A DNA stretch of 8,938 nt from JBBDIO01 sp040880365. Lineage in GTDB: Bacteria; Chloroflexota; Anaerolineae; Caldilineales; Caldilineaceae. The stretch lies in NCBI GenBank assembly GCA_040880365.1, contig JBBDIO010000015.1, forward strand, positions 1 to 8,938. Direction: 5' to 3'. How positions within the stretch are numbered: position 1 is the stretch's first letter; every line of letters starts with the position of its first letter. This document shows, in pieces, positions 1-6,333 of the stretch. The notes under the pieces were generated by a model. That model was given only the letters and a program-made list of their open reading frames with translations. It was not told where the DNA came from and did no database searches. The translations under genes and the position numbers were made by a program.

Positions 1-92
1 AAATTTCCCCGCGAAATGTTGTTCGCTCTACAAATTTCCCCGCGAAATGTTGTTCGCTCTACAAATTTCCCCGCGAAATGTTGTTCGCTCTA
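1..92. repeat. 31-bp tandem repeat, three copies
   Basis: Three head-to-tail copies lie at 1-31, 32-62 and 63-92. They are identical, except that the last lacks its final C. Each unit starts AAATTTCCCCGCGAAATG and ends TTCGCTCTAC. Within each unit ATTTC and GAAAT (3-7 and 13-17 in copy 1) are complementary around a 5-base loop, so each copy can form a small hairpin. There are no spacers, so this is not a CRISPR array. The array touches the window edge and may continue. On the minus strand each unit begins with TAG, and that of the last copy is the stop codon of the HIT gene. It could be a genuine minisatellite or an assembly artefact at a contig end. Confidence 0.9.
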
Positions 93-443
93 TTGGCGTG
101 CCAGCATGGGGCCTAGCCGCCGCCCACCCAACAGGTGCATGTGCAGATGATAGACTTCCTGCCCGCCGTGTTCGCGACAGTTGACCAGCAGCCGATAGCC
201 ATCGGCCGCGATGCCCTCTTGGCGCGCCAGTTTGGCCGCGACTGTGAACATGCGCCCCAGCGCGGGCTCGTGGGCTTCCTCCACATCATCAGCCGTGGGG
301 ATGACTACATTGGGCACAATGAGGATGTGGGTAGGCGCTTGCGCTTTGATATCGCGAAACGCTGTCACCAGTTCATCCTGATAGAGAATGTCGGCGGGGA
401 TCTCTTGGCGGATGATTTTGCTGAAAATAGTTTCTTCGGGCAT
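90..443 (-). CDS. hinT: HIT family protein (HinT-type purine nucleoside phosphoramidase)
   Basis: A 117-residue protein, the usual length for bacterial HinT. The start MPEETIFSKIIRQEIPAD and the block APTHILIVPN (36-45) are characteristic of the HINT branch. The histidine triad is H99-L-H101-M-H103 in VYHLHMHLLGGR; the middle or last His of such triads forms the covalent nucleotidyl intermediate. The family hydrolyses adenosine 5'-phosphoramidates and aminoacyl-adenylates in the cytosol. Glu96 occupies the place of the Ser often seen in GGQ(S/T)V; the substitution also occurs in other HIT proteins. The ATG at 443 follows an AAAGGGA ribosome-binding site. The stop TAG at 92-90 lies inside the last tandem-repeat copy. 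It lies 64 bp downstream of the methyltransferase and is probably co-transcribed with it. The family is certain; in vivo substrate is not. Confidence 0.93.
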   Translation of the reverse strand: MPEETIFSKIIRQEIPADILYQDELVTAFRDIKAQAPTHILIVPNVVIPTADDVEEAHEPALGRMFTVAAKLARQEGIAADGYRLLVNCREHGGQEVYHLHMHLLGGRRLGPMLARQ

Positions 444-478
444 CGGTAAATCCCTTTTGTTGGTAACTATCCGTATAG

Positions 479-525
479 CAGGCTGCGGTTGTCAGGCTGT
501 GTGGATATCAGGCTGCGGTAGCCTG
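479..525. repeat. Short CAGGCTG direct repeats and hairpin
   Basis: CAGGCTGCGGT occurs at 479-489 and again at 509-519, with a shorter CAGGCTG copy at 493-499 between them. The last copy overlaps the final codons and stop of the methyltransferase gene. CAGGCT (509-514) and AGCCTG (520-525) are also complementary around a 5-base loop. There is no U-run after the hairpin on the minus strand, so a terminator call is not supported. The role is unknown. Confidence 0.4.
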
Positions 526-1209
526 GGCGTAGATAAAGAATGTATCGGTCTCCTGCACAACTGCATCCAGACCATTGCGGGCAAACGCAGCGCGCAGGGT
601 GTCGGGCGTATAGAATATCTTCACAATCTGATAGGCGCGGCCATCGTTCAATTTGCGGGTGTGGATGAATCCCTCGTCGGGCAGGGCATGATCGCTGGGC
701 AGCGAGGTTTCATCGCGCCGTGAATCGATCATAAATGCTTTGCCGCCGGGTCGCAAGGCGCGCCGAACTTTTGCCAGAAACGGGTCCAGTTGCTCCGGTG
801 GCACATGCGAAAGCCAGAAGGAGAAAAAGACCACATCATATTGGGCTGTAGGCTCCCACAGAAACAGGTCTGCCTGTTCATAAGTAATGGGCGCTGCGCC
901 TACCTTGTGGCGGTTGATTTCCAGCATCTCTGCCGAAGCATCCACCGCGGTTACATGGTCGGCCAGCTTCACCAACTCCTGGGTCCAGATGCCGGTGCCG
1001 GGCGCCAGCTCCAGGGCGTGGGCAACGGGTCCCAGGGCGTGGACGGCTGTATGCAGGGCGTCGCGCGCGGTGGCGGCTTCGGTGTGCCATTTGTTGTTGA
1101 TTTCTGCGCCGCGATCATAGCGGCCCTGGCGATAGAACCATTCATCATACTCGGTGGCGCGGGCCTGATAGTAGGCGATTTGCTGTTGCAGAATTGTGGG
1201 ATCGGCCAT
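508..1209 (-). CDS. Class I SAM-dependent methyltransferase
   Basis: A 233-residue soluble protein with a Rossmann-type methyltransferase fold. Motif I is ALELAPGTGIWT (65-76), the SAM-binding glycine loop. The acidic residue that binds the ribose is D90 in VTAVDAS. The post-I and IV region is YDVVFFSFWLSHVP (124-137), and the post-motif strand is RRALRPGGKAFMID (149-162). The N-terminus, IAYYQARATEYDEWFYRQGRY (11-31 region), is a conserved feature of a broad bacterial family annotated only as class I methyltransferase, sometimes as UbiE-like. The substrate cannot be read from the sequence; small molecules are more likely than nucleic acids because no RNA- or DNA-binding domain is present. 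The ATG at 1209 has only a weak purine-rich stretch (AGAAAG) upstream. HinT lies 64 bp downstream on the same strand, so the two probably form a transcription unit. Confidence 0.88.
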   Translation of the reverse strand: MADPTILQQQIAYYQARATEYDEWFYRQGRYDRGAEINNKWHTEAATARDALHTAVHALGPVAHALELAPGTGIWTQELVKLADHVTAVDASAEMLEINRHKVGAAPITYEQADLFLWEPTAQYDVVFFSFWLSHVPPEQLDPFLAKVRRALRPGGKAFMIDSRRDETSLPSDHALPDEGFIHTRKLNDGRAYQIVKIFYTPDTLRAAFARNGLDAVVQETDTFFIYAQATAA

Positions 1210-1340
1210 GAATATTGTGCTTTCTAGTAAACAGTTTGGTAGGCGAATTTAATCCGTCTGAAAACCAATCAGGGGCATGTGGCCCGCTAGACAAAATGCC
1301 GGCGCGCGCTGCCCGGTTGACAGGCCCCATTCGTACAATC

Positions 1341-1354
1341 GGGATCATAATCCC
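1341..1354. promoter_or_regulatory. Inverted repeat, possible operator
   Basis: GGGAT (1341-1345) and ATCCC (1350-1354) are perfectly complementary around the 4-base spacer CATA. It lies in the divergent intergenic region, where a regulator could act on the methyltransferase unit, the oxidoreductase, or both. The arms are short, so chance is a real alternative, and no second copy was found in the window. Confidence 0.25.
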
Positions 1355-1398
1355 ATCGGTGCGAATCGACCAATTACCCCGGCCTATGGTCTGGGGGG

Positions 1399-1404
1399 TA
1401 TACT
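1399..1404 (+). promoter_or_regulatory. Possible -10 box for the oxidoreductase gene
   Basis: TATACT matches the sigma-70 -10 consensus at five of six positions and lies about 75 bases upstream of the start codon at 1480. The -35 region is poor: the nearest candidate is TTACCC at 1374-1379, with a long 19-base spacer. The call therefore rests mainly on the -10 box and its position. Confidence 0.28.
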
Positions 1405-1468
1405 TATTTCAGATTCACGCGATCAGACTCCTGGTTACGCAGGATGCTGTAACCGGCGAGGCAGCGAC

Positions 1469-1476
1469 AGGAGAGG
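1469..1476 (+). promoter_or_regulatory. Ribosome-binding site of the oxidoreductase
   Basis: AGGAGAGG at 1469-1476 is a strong Shine-Dalgarno sequence; its AGGAG core ends six bases before the ATG at 1480. It fixes the start of the quinone oxidoreductase gene. Confidence 0.8.
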
Positions 1477-1479
1477 TGT

Positions 1480-2466
1480 ATGTACGCCATTCAGGTAGAT
1501 GAAGCAACCCCCGAACGAACGTTGCATTGGCAGCCGGTGGATGCCCCGATTCCCGCGCCCGATGAAGTGCTGGTCGATGTGGTCGCGACTGCGCTCAACC
1601 GGGCCGATCTTATGCAGCGCAAGGGGAACTATCCGCCGCCACCGGGTGTCGCGGATATTATGGGGCTGGAAATGGCAGGGCGCGTGGCCGCGCTGGGTAC
1701 CGAGGTCACAGGCTGGCAGGTGGGCGATGCCGTCTGTGCGCTTTTGCCGGGTGGCGGCTATGCCGAACAAGTGACGGTCCCGGCCGCCATGCTCATGCCC
1801 ATCCCCACGGGGTGGACGTTTGCCCAGGCCGCCGGTTTGCCCGAAGTCTTTCTGACCGCACACGTGAATATGTTTATGGAAGCCGCACTTCAGCCGGGCG
1901 AACGCATTTTGGTGCATGGAGGGGCCAGCGGCGTGGGGACGGCGGCGATTCAACTGGCCAAGGCTGCGGGCAATCCTATCTATGTGACCGCGGGCAGCGA
2001 AGAGAAGGTGCAGGCCTGTCGCGATTTGGGGGCCGAGCTGGCAATCAACTATGGCACAACCGATTTTGTCGAGGCTGTGCGCGACGCGACCGATGGCGCG
2101 GGGGTGGATGTGATCATGGATATGGTGGGCGCAGATTATTTCGCGCGCAATCTGGAGCTGTTGCGGGTGCGCGGGCGACTCGTCTTTATCGCCACGCTCA
2201 GCGGCGCGGAGACGGCGCTGAACATTAGCGCGCTCATGGGGCGACGCCTGCGCCTGATTGGTTCGGTGTTGCGTCCGCGCCCTGTGGTCGAAAAAATTGC
2301 CATCAAAGACGACTTTCTGCGCCGGTTTGGCAGCGGGATAGAAAAGGGCACAATCCAGCCCGTCATTGACCGGATTTTTCCCATTGCCCAGGCCAACGAA
2401 GCCCAGGCGCATATGGCCGCCAATCGGAACATCGGCAAGATTATCTTGCAGGTGCGGGAAGAATAG
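1480..2466 (+). CDS. NAD(P)H quinone oxidoreductase, PIG3 family (zinc-free MDR)
   Basis: A 328-residue medium-chain dehydrogenase/reductase without the catalytic zinc ligands. The N-terminal GroES-like domain carries the PIG3/TP53I3 signatures TALNRADLMQRKGNYPPPPG (37-56) and GGGYAEQVTVP (91-101). The block GLPEVFLTAHVNMF (119-132) joins to the nucleotide-binding loop VHGGASGVGTAAIQLAKA (145-162). AGSEEK (171-176) follows the second strand, where a Ser/Lys pair usually reads the NADPH 2'-phosphate; the NADPH preference is inferred. The family reduces quinones in the cytosol, generally by one electron. The length is normal for the family and the ATG has a strong Shine-Dalgarno site. It stands first in a plus-strand row, but hairpins downstream suggest it may be transcribed separately from the aminopeptidase. 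Confidence 0.92.
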   Translation: MYAIQVDEATPERTLHWQPVDAPIPAPDEVLVDVVATALNRADLMQRKGNYPPPPGVADIMGLEMAGRVAALGTEVTGWQVGDAVCALLPGGGYAEQVTVPAAMLMPIPTGWTFAQAAGLPEVFLTAHVNMFMEAALQPGERILVHGGASGVGTAAIQLAKAAGNPIYVTAGSEEKVQACRDLGAELAINYGTTDFVEAVRDATDGAGVDVIMDMVGADYFARNLELLRVRGRLVFIATLSGAETALNISALMGRRLRLIGSVLRPRPVVEKIAIKDDFLRRFGSGIEKGTIQPVIDRIFPIAQANEAQAHMAANRNIGKIILQVREE

Positions 2467-2487
2467 GCCACAAGATAGGCCATAGTC

Positions 2488-2519
2488 GGGTGCGCCCGGC
2501 GCACCCTGGCACACTGCCA
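2488..2519 (+). terminator. Double hairpin after the oxidoreductase, possible terminator
   Basis: GGGTGCGCC (2488-2496) and GGCGCACCC (2498-2506) are perfect complements separated by one C; as RNA this would be a 7-bp GC-rich stem with a 5-base loop. Immediately after, TGGCA (2507-2511) and TGCCA (2515-2519) form a second stem with a 3-base loop. There is no U-tract directly after either stem; a short T-run appears only at 2535-2539. It may slow or end transcription of the upstream gene, or affect the aminopeptidase leader. Confidence 0.45.
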
Positions 2520-2523
2520 ACAA

Positions 2524-2540
2524 GTTTGCAAACGTTTTTA
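2524..2540. promoter_or_regulatory. Palindrome resembling a LacI-family operator
   Basis: GTTTGCAAAC (2524-2533) is a perfect 10-bp palindrome, and AAACGTTT (2530-2537) is an overlapping one. TGCAAACGTTTTTA (2527-2540) has the central CG and left half-site typical of LacI/CcpA-type operators, while the right half is degenerate. It lies just upstream of the aminopeptidase start. No LacI-type regulator is in the window, so a regulatory role is inference. Confidence 0.3.
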
Positions 2541-2562
2541 GCCGGGAAGGATTTTCAAAAAT

Positions 2563-3666
2563 ATGTCTGATCCCAGAGTCGATAAATTAGCCGATATTCT
2601 TGTGAACTACTGTACCGAAGTGCGCGCCGGTGACTGGGTATTGGTGCGTGGGCATGTGGCTGCGCTGCCGTTGGTCAACGCCGTGGTCGATGGCGTGGTG
2701 CGCGCCGGTGGCAATCCGACGGTGCAGCTGGAAAGCGATACACTGACCGAGACCATTCTGCGCGCGGCGACGCCTGAACAACTGGGCTGGATTTCGCCCC
2801 TGGATGAGATCATGGCGGAAAAGCTGGATGTGCGCATCGGCATTTCGGCTGCCGAAAATACGCGCACGCTCACAGGCATTGATCCGCAACATCAGCAACG
2901 CTATCAGGCGGCGCGGCGCAAGTTTATGCGCACCTATATGGAACGTTCGGCGGCGGGCACACATCGTTGGGTGGGCACGATTTTCCCCTGTGCCGCGCTT
3001 GCTCAAGAGGCCGATATGAGCCTGCGCGAATATGAAGATTTTGTCTATGCCGCGACGTTTGCCGATCAGCCGGATCCGGTGGCCGGGTGGCGCGAAGTCC
3101 ACGATGTGCAGCAGCGGCTGGTAGATTGGCTGGCCGGCAAGGAGCAGGTTCAGGTGCAAGGCCCGCACATTGACTTGACCCTCTTGATTGCGGGGCGCAC
3201 GTTTATCAACAGTGACGGCAAGCGCAATATGCCCAGCGGCGAAATTTTTACCGGACCCGTGGAAGATTCAGTCAACGGGTGGGTAAAGTTCAGTTATCCT
3301 GCGATTCGCGATGGGCGCGAGGTGGATGGTGTAGAATTTGAGTTCAAGGATGGGCGCGTGGTGCGCGCCTCGGCGCAGAAAAACGAGGCCTATCTCCTGA
3401 GCCAGCTGGATATTGACGAGGGCGCCCGCTATCTGGGTGAGTTTGCTGTGGGCACCAATTACAAGATTCAGCGTTTTACCAAGAGTATTCTCTATGATGA
3501 GAAGATTGGCGGCACGGTACACATGGCGGTCGGCGCGGGCTATCCCGAAACCGGCAGCAAGAATCAATCGAGCGTGCACTGGGATTTTATCTGTGATATG
3601 CGCACCGACAGCCGCATCCTGGTCGATGGCGAGCTTTTTTACGAAAACGGCCAGTTTGCGATCTAG
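2563..3666 (+). CDS. M29 family metallo-aminopeptidase (thermophilic aminopeptidase)
   Basis: A 367-residue cytosolic peptidase of MEROPS family M29 (AmpS/AmpT/PepS type), which removes N-terminal residues from peptides using two divalent metals. The expected metal ligands are visible in order: E227 in NMPSGEIFTGP, E293 in YLGEFAVGTN, H320 in GGTVHMAVGAGYP, then H339 and D341 in SSVHWDFICDMR. The two Glu are 66 residues apart, as in the Thermus-type enzymes I know. The N-terminal domain (about 1-200) is the family's mixed alpha/beta domain, with RAGDWVLVRG at 21-30. The length is below the roughly 410 residues of the Thermus and Bacillus enzymes but matches a shorter branch. The ATG at 2563 follows GGGAAGGA (2544-2551), with a rather long 11-base spacing. 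There is no signal peptide. Its substrate range is not predictable. Confidence 0.93.
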   Translation: MSDPRVDKLADILVNYCTEVRAGDWVLVRGHVAALPLVNAVVDGVVRAGGNPTVQLESDTLTETILRAATPEQLGWISPLDEIMAEKLDVRIGISAAENTRTLTGIDPQHQQRYQAARRKFMRTYMERSAAGTHRWVGTIFPCAALAQEADMSLREYEDFVYAATFADQPDPVAGWREVHDVQQRLVDWLAGKEQVQVQGPHIDLTLLIAGRTFINSDGKRNMPSGEIFTGPVEDSVNGWVKFSYPAIRDGREVDGVEFEFKDGRVVRASAQKNEAYLLSQLDIDEGARYLGEFAVGTNYKIQRFTKSILYDEKIGGTVHMAVGAGYPETGSKNQSSVHWDFICDMRTDSRILVDGELFYENGQFAI

Positions 3667-3671
3667 ATTTT

Positions 3672-3706
3672 AGCATTGTGGGGGGAGCAGCGCCGCCCAC
3701 AATGTT
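3672..3706 (+). terminator. Long hairpin between aminopeptidase and CBS genes
   Basis: CATTGTGGGGGG (3674-3685) pairs with CCGCCCACAATG (3693-3704), with a single G:G mismatch near the top and a 7-base loop. G3673:U3705 and A3672:U3706 extend the stem. It begins five bases after the aminopeptidase stop codon, the usual place for a terminator, but only three T follow (3705-3707). It probably weakens or ends transcription before the CBS gene; a processing site is an alternative. Confidence 0.5.
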
Positions 3707-3737
3707 TGACCCGGATAGTTAACCAGAAATTTGTATG

Positions 3738-3742
3738 AGGAG
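3738..3742 (+). promoter_or_regulatory. Ribosome-binding site that sets the CBS protein start
   Basis: AGGAG at 3738-3742 stands seven bases before the ATG at 3750. It directly follows an in-frame upstream ATG at 3735, which has no ribosome-binding site of its own, so translation most likely starts at 3750. Confidence 0.75.
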
Positions 3743-3749
3743 AACCTTG

Positions 3750-4223
3750 ATGGAAGTCCGTGAGATTATGAGCAGCCCGCCGATTACGGTGCGGCCCGAT
3801 TCCGATATTCGTACGGTGGCGCGCATGATGCGCGAACATCAGATCAGCGGTCTGCCGGTGACGGATGAACACGGTAAGCTGTTGGGCACAATTACCGAGC
3901 TGGCGCTGATTCGTCGCAATGCGCCGCTAAAGAAACCCCAATACATTGCCGTGCTTTCTGCCTATATTCCCGTCAATCTGGAAGACCACCGGGAATATCA
4001 GGCCCAGTTGAAGCGCGCGATGGCCCTGAACGCCGGCGAATTGATGAGCGCACGCAACAAAACCATCGAGCCGGACACCTCGATTGAAACCGCGCTGGAG
4101 CTGATGCTGGATCCCGAGATTACACTGTTGCCCGTGATGGAAGGCGAGCAAGTAGTGGGCGTGGTCACGCGTACCGATATTGTGCGTCTGATTGAGTCGT
4201 TGGAGATGTCGGAGACAGATTAG
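3750..4223 (+). CDS. Two-CBS-domain protein
   Basis: A 157-residue protein made of a tandem CBS pair (Bateman module) and nothing else. CBS1 spans about 1-55 (VREIMSSPPITVRPDSDI... to GTITELAL) and CBS2 about 94-150 (AGELMSARNKTIEPDTSI... to GVVTRTD). Such modules bind adenine nucleotides and regulate partner proteins. In CBS2 the phosphate/ribose motif G-x-x-T-x-x-D is intact (G137, T140, D143). In CBS1 the same motif reads G46-T-I-T49-E-L-A52, with Ala where Asp is expected, so only one nucleotide site may be competent; this is inference. The linker (56-93) is longer than usual and predicted helical. The start at 3750 is preferred to 3735 because of the Shine-Dalgarno site. The next gene begins 40 bases after the stop and is probably co-transcribed. 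The target is unknown. Confidence 0.9.
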   Translation: MEVREIMSSPPITVRPDSDIRTVARMMREHQISGLPVTDEHGKLLGTITELALIRRNAPLKKPQYIAVLSAYIPVNLEDHREYQAQLKRAMALNAGELMSARNKTIEPDTSIETALELMLDPEITLLPVMEGEQVVGVVTRTDIVRLIESLEMSETD

Positions 4224-4249
4224 CGTGCATGCGGTCTATCGTTCGACCG

Positions 4250-4257
4250 AGGAGGTG
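4250..4257 (+). promoter_or_regulatory. Strong ribosome-binding site of the small protein
   Basis: AGGAGGTG at 4250-4257 is a near-perfect Shine-Dalgarno sequence, and its AGGAGG core ends eight bases before the ATG at 4264. It supports translation of the 73-residue frame and fixes its start there, not at an in-frame ATG at 4192 inside the CBS gene. Confidence 0.75.
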
Positions 4258-4263
4258 CGTGGA

Positions 4264-4485
4264 ATGTTACTTTCCAAATTGGAACAATGGAAACAGCAGC
4301 ACTGCCGTCAGGGACGTGAAGAGGGATTCGAACAAGTGCGCCGTGAAATTATTCTTGCCAGGCACGGGCGTGATTTCGACGCGGCTACCATTGCTGATGT
4401 AACGGGTTTACCCTGGGAAAACGTCAAGGCCACGATTCTGGGCGCAAACCAGAACGACACTGCCGACTCTAAACCGTTGCCCTAG
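4264..4485 (+). CDS. Small hypothetical protein with an HTH-like helical tail
   Basis: A 73-residue frame I cannot assign to a named family. It is charged and mostly helical: LEQWKQQHCRQGREEGFEQV (6-25), then a stretch DAATIADVTGLPWENVKATI (39-58) that looks like a short helix-turn-helix. The arrangement of a Q/R/E/G-rich helix followed by 'IADVTGLP...V' resembles the C-terminal tail of Rpn/PD-(D/E)XK transposase-like nucleases, whose catalytic part is missing here. It could be an independent small protein or a decayed remnant; the strong ribosome-binding site favours expression. It lies 40 bases after the CBS gene and its stop is shared with a convergent hairpin. The C-terminal NQNDTADSKPLP is likely disordered. 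Coding status is likely, function unknown. Confidence 0.6.
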   Translation: MLLSKLEQWKQQHCRQGREEGFEQVRREIILARHGRDFDAATIADVTGLPWENVKATILGANQNDTADSKPLP

Positions 4486-4502
4486 GCTTGAAAATTTAAG
4501 CC
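4485..4502. terminator. Hairpin between convergent genes, possible bidirectional terminator
   Basis: GGCTT (4485-4489) and AAGCC (4498-4502) are complementary around the AT-rich centre GAAAATTT, part of which can also pair. The structure includes the last base of the small-protein stop and all of the HerA stop codon (TAA, 4498-4496). The stem is short and no long U-run follows in either direction, so efficiency is doubtful. Confidence 0.3.
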
Positions 4503-6211
4503 CATAGCTCATCATCTTCTTTTTCAGGATCGTATTTGCGTTTGGTTGGGATTAGCGCGTTGTCGCGGGCGGTGGCGCGCTCTCGATCTTCGCTGAACCA
4601 GGCCGCCCACTGTTCCGGGGCGTTGATATCAATGCCGCCATGTTTGGTGAGACGAGTGCGCACACGCAACATGACGGGGGTATTGACCGCCGATCCACTG
4701 ACAATGACCTGGCCTTTGCTCAGGCTGGGCAACTCGCGCAGCAGATCGCGCCCCACGCTTTCCACCGATTCGGCAATCCGATTCTGGTCAATTGGATTGG
4801 TGATGCGCATGATGCACTGGGTCATACACTGGCTGAGCACGTCGCTATCCAGCTTGCCGGGCCGCTGCGTGATAAGCCCAATGCTGACACCAAACTTGCG
4901 CCCCTCGCTGAGAATCTGCTTGAGTACGTCACTGCTCACCGCTTCGGCATTAGCCGGTGCATAGTTGTGCGCCTCTTCCATCAGACAGAAAACGGGGAAC
5001 GGGATGTGATTGCGCTCGCCTGTCACGGCGCGGCCTTTTTCCGTATCCAGCCGGGCCTGATAGATACGTCGCAACAGGGTTGCAGCAATGACCTGTTGCT
5101 CCCGCTGATCCACTTCGTTGAGCTGTACCACCGTGCATTGGCCGGGCTGGAATAGCTCCTTCAATTCCTGCGTTTCAAAATCGTTGAAAATCGTGCTGCC
5201 ACGCAGGGCGCTGTTGATGCGCCAAATCAGGGCACCCGTCGTGGGGTCCTCTTCCATTTCCCCAAATTCGTTTTCCCCCTCGCGTTGCCCTTCGGCGACG
5301 GCGCGCACCGCGGCCAGCAGTTGCTCCAGCGTATAGCTGCCGTTCTTGTTGGTGCGATGGGCGTGGTTAAAGGCCCGCGTCAACTGGTAGTGCATCTTTT
5401 CCGACAGGTTGGGCAGCAAATAGCGTAGGTCGGCCAGGGTCAGGCTGTCGATGCGCACTCGAATTTCCGTGGGGTTAATAATCCGCACTTTGGGTTTATA
5501 GCTGCCTTCGGAAAACGCCTCATGATTCTGCATTTCCTGCAGGGTGTGATATTCCCCGTGCGGGTCGATGATCAACACGGCGGCACGATTGTAGGGCATC
5601 ATCAATTCTTCCAGCAATACACCCGCCAGATAGCTTTTGCCGCTGCCGGTGCTGGCGATGATCGCCAGGTGGGTGCTGGTGAAGCTCTGCACATCCAGCG
5701 CCACAGGCACCGCGCCTTCGGTCCGGCTCAGGAGACTGCCCAGAAACGCGCTGCCGAGTTGCCCGCGTTCGCGCTTGCTCAACACGCGCGCCAGCAACGA
5801 ATCTTCGGCAATGTAGATGGGCGAGCCGCCTGCCGGGGGCACGCGCGGGTTGATAAAATCGCCCATTGCTGTGCTGTGATAGCCCAGCACCGCTACGGTC
5901 ACTTCGAAAAGCTCGCTGCTATCCTGGTCATAGCCAAACAGCCCGGCAATCTCCATGGGGGGCACATTGGGATCGGCCATAAACGTATCGGGGAAGAGCC
6001 GCACGGCGCGCCGCCCAGTGACACGGCCCAGAATTTGGCGCGTTTCGCCGTCTACGTCGGCAATGTAATAGACGAATTCGCCGTGTTTCACCCGCCGGTC
6101 GGGATCCGGTGCAATAAAGGTGAATTCGTGGGGTGTTTCGCCGGGTCCTTTGACAGTCCCCACACAGTGGGTTTCTTCGGGATCTAGGAAAAGGGGCATG
6201 GAATTGGGCAT
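4496..6211 (-). CDS. herA: HerA-type DNA translocase ATPase (HAS-barrel + DUF87)
   Basis: A 571-residue ATPase of the HerA/FtsK superfamily. The N-terminal HAS-barrel covers about 15-145: VGTVKG (17-22), HGEFVYYIAD (43-52), ELFEVTVAVLGY (100-111), RVPPAGGSPIYIAEDSLL. The RecA-like core has Walker A STGSGKS (187-193), the HerA signature LIIDPHGEY (213-221), Walker B VFCLMEEAHNYAP (407-418) with tandem Glu, and EGRKFGVSIGLITQRP (436-451) with a probable arginine finger and the QRP motif. HerA forms hexamers that pump double-stranded DNA for end resection with NurA, or serve antiphage systems with Sir2 or nuclease partners. No NurA is next to it; the upstream gene is a HerA-like barrel protein. 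Start is uncertain: ATGs at 6286, 6271, 6211 and 6199 all lack a ribosome-binding site. I chose 6211 because the conserved barrel begins soon after; 6286 would add 25 residues. Confidence 0.92.
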   Translation of the reverse strand: MPNSMPLFLDPEETHCVGTVKGPGETPHEFTFIAPDPDRRVKHGEFVYYIADVDGETRQILGRVTGRRAVRLFPDTFMADPNVPPMEIAGLFGYDQDSSELFEVTVAVLGYHSTAMGDFINPRVPPAGGSPIYIAEDSLLARVLSKRERGQLGSAFLGSLLSRTEGAVPVALDVQSFTSTHLAIIASTGSGKSYLAGVLLEELMMPYNRAAVLIIDPHGEYHTLQEMQNHEAFSEGSYKPKVRIINPTEIRVRIDSLTLADLRYLLPNLSEKMHYQLTRAFNHAHRTNKNGSYTLEQLLAAVRAVAEGQREGENEFGEMEEDPTTGALIWRINSALRGSTIFNDFETQELKELFQPGQCTVVQLNEVDQREQQVIAATLLRRIYQARLDTEKGRAVTGERNHIPFPVFCLMEEAHNYAPANAEAVSSDVLKQILSEGRKFGVSIGLITQRPGKLDSDVLSQCMTQCIMRITNPIDQNRIAESVESVGRDLLRELPSLSKGQVIVSGSAVNTPVMLRVRTRLTKHGGIDINAPEQWAAWFSEDRERATARDNALIPTKRKYDPEKEDDELWA

Positions 6212-6333
6212 TTGGGTTTTGGTGTAATTTCTGAATTGAACAACGAAACTGCGTAAAAGTAAGCGGCCCATGCATCTGTCTGGCATATAACCAGCGCGCT
6301 AAAAACGTGGCGCAGATTGGGCAATACCACGAA

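Larger units (their letters stand above)
1210..1479. other. Divergent intergenic region, 270 bp
   Basis: This gap lies between the minus-strand methyltransferase and the plus-strand oxidoreductase, so it should hold promoters for both. No convincing coding region or RNA gene is visible. Two items stand out and are listed separately: a TATACT box at 1399-1404 and the inverted repeat GGGATcataATCCC at 1341-1354. I could not identify a good minus-strand promoter for the methyltransferase by eye. Confidence 0.6.

Noticed and set aside
1..92. CRISPR array
   Set aside because: The copies abut directly with no spacers, and no cas gene is in the window.
1317..1339. TTGACA (1317-1322) with TACAAT (1334-1339) as a sigma-70 promoter
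   Set aside because: The spacing is only 11 bases, far below the usual 16-18; the next AT-rich hexamer (CATAAT, 1346-1351) is too far at 23.
1435..2523. 362-residue open frame on the minus strand opposite the oxidoreductase
   Set aside because: It is a GC-driven shadow: it lacks any recognisable domain, has a His/Arg-rich composition, and lies antisense to a clear PIG3-family gene.
4192..4263. Longer start for the small protein at 4192, inside the CBS gene
   Set aside because: The extra 24 residues overlap the CBS coding region in another frame, and a near-perfect ribosome-binding site sits before the ATG at 4264.
5522..6187. 221-residue plus-strand open frame opposite herA
   Set aside because: It shows no domain or ribosome-binding site and is fully explained by the HerA coding frame on the other strand.
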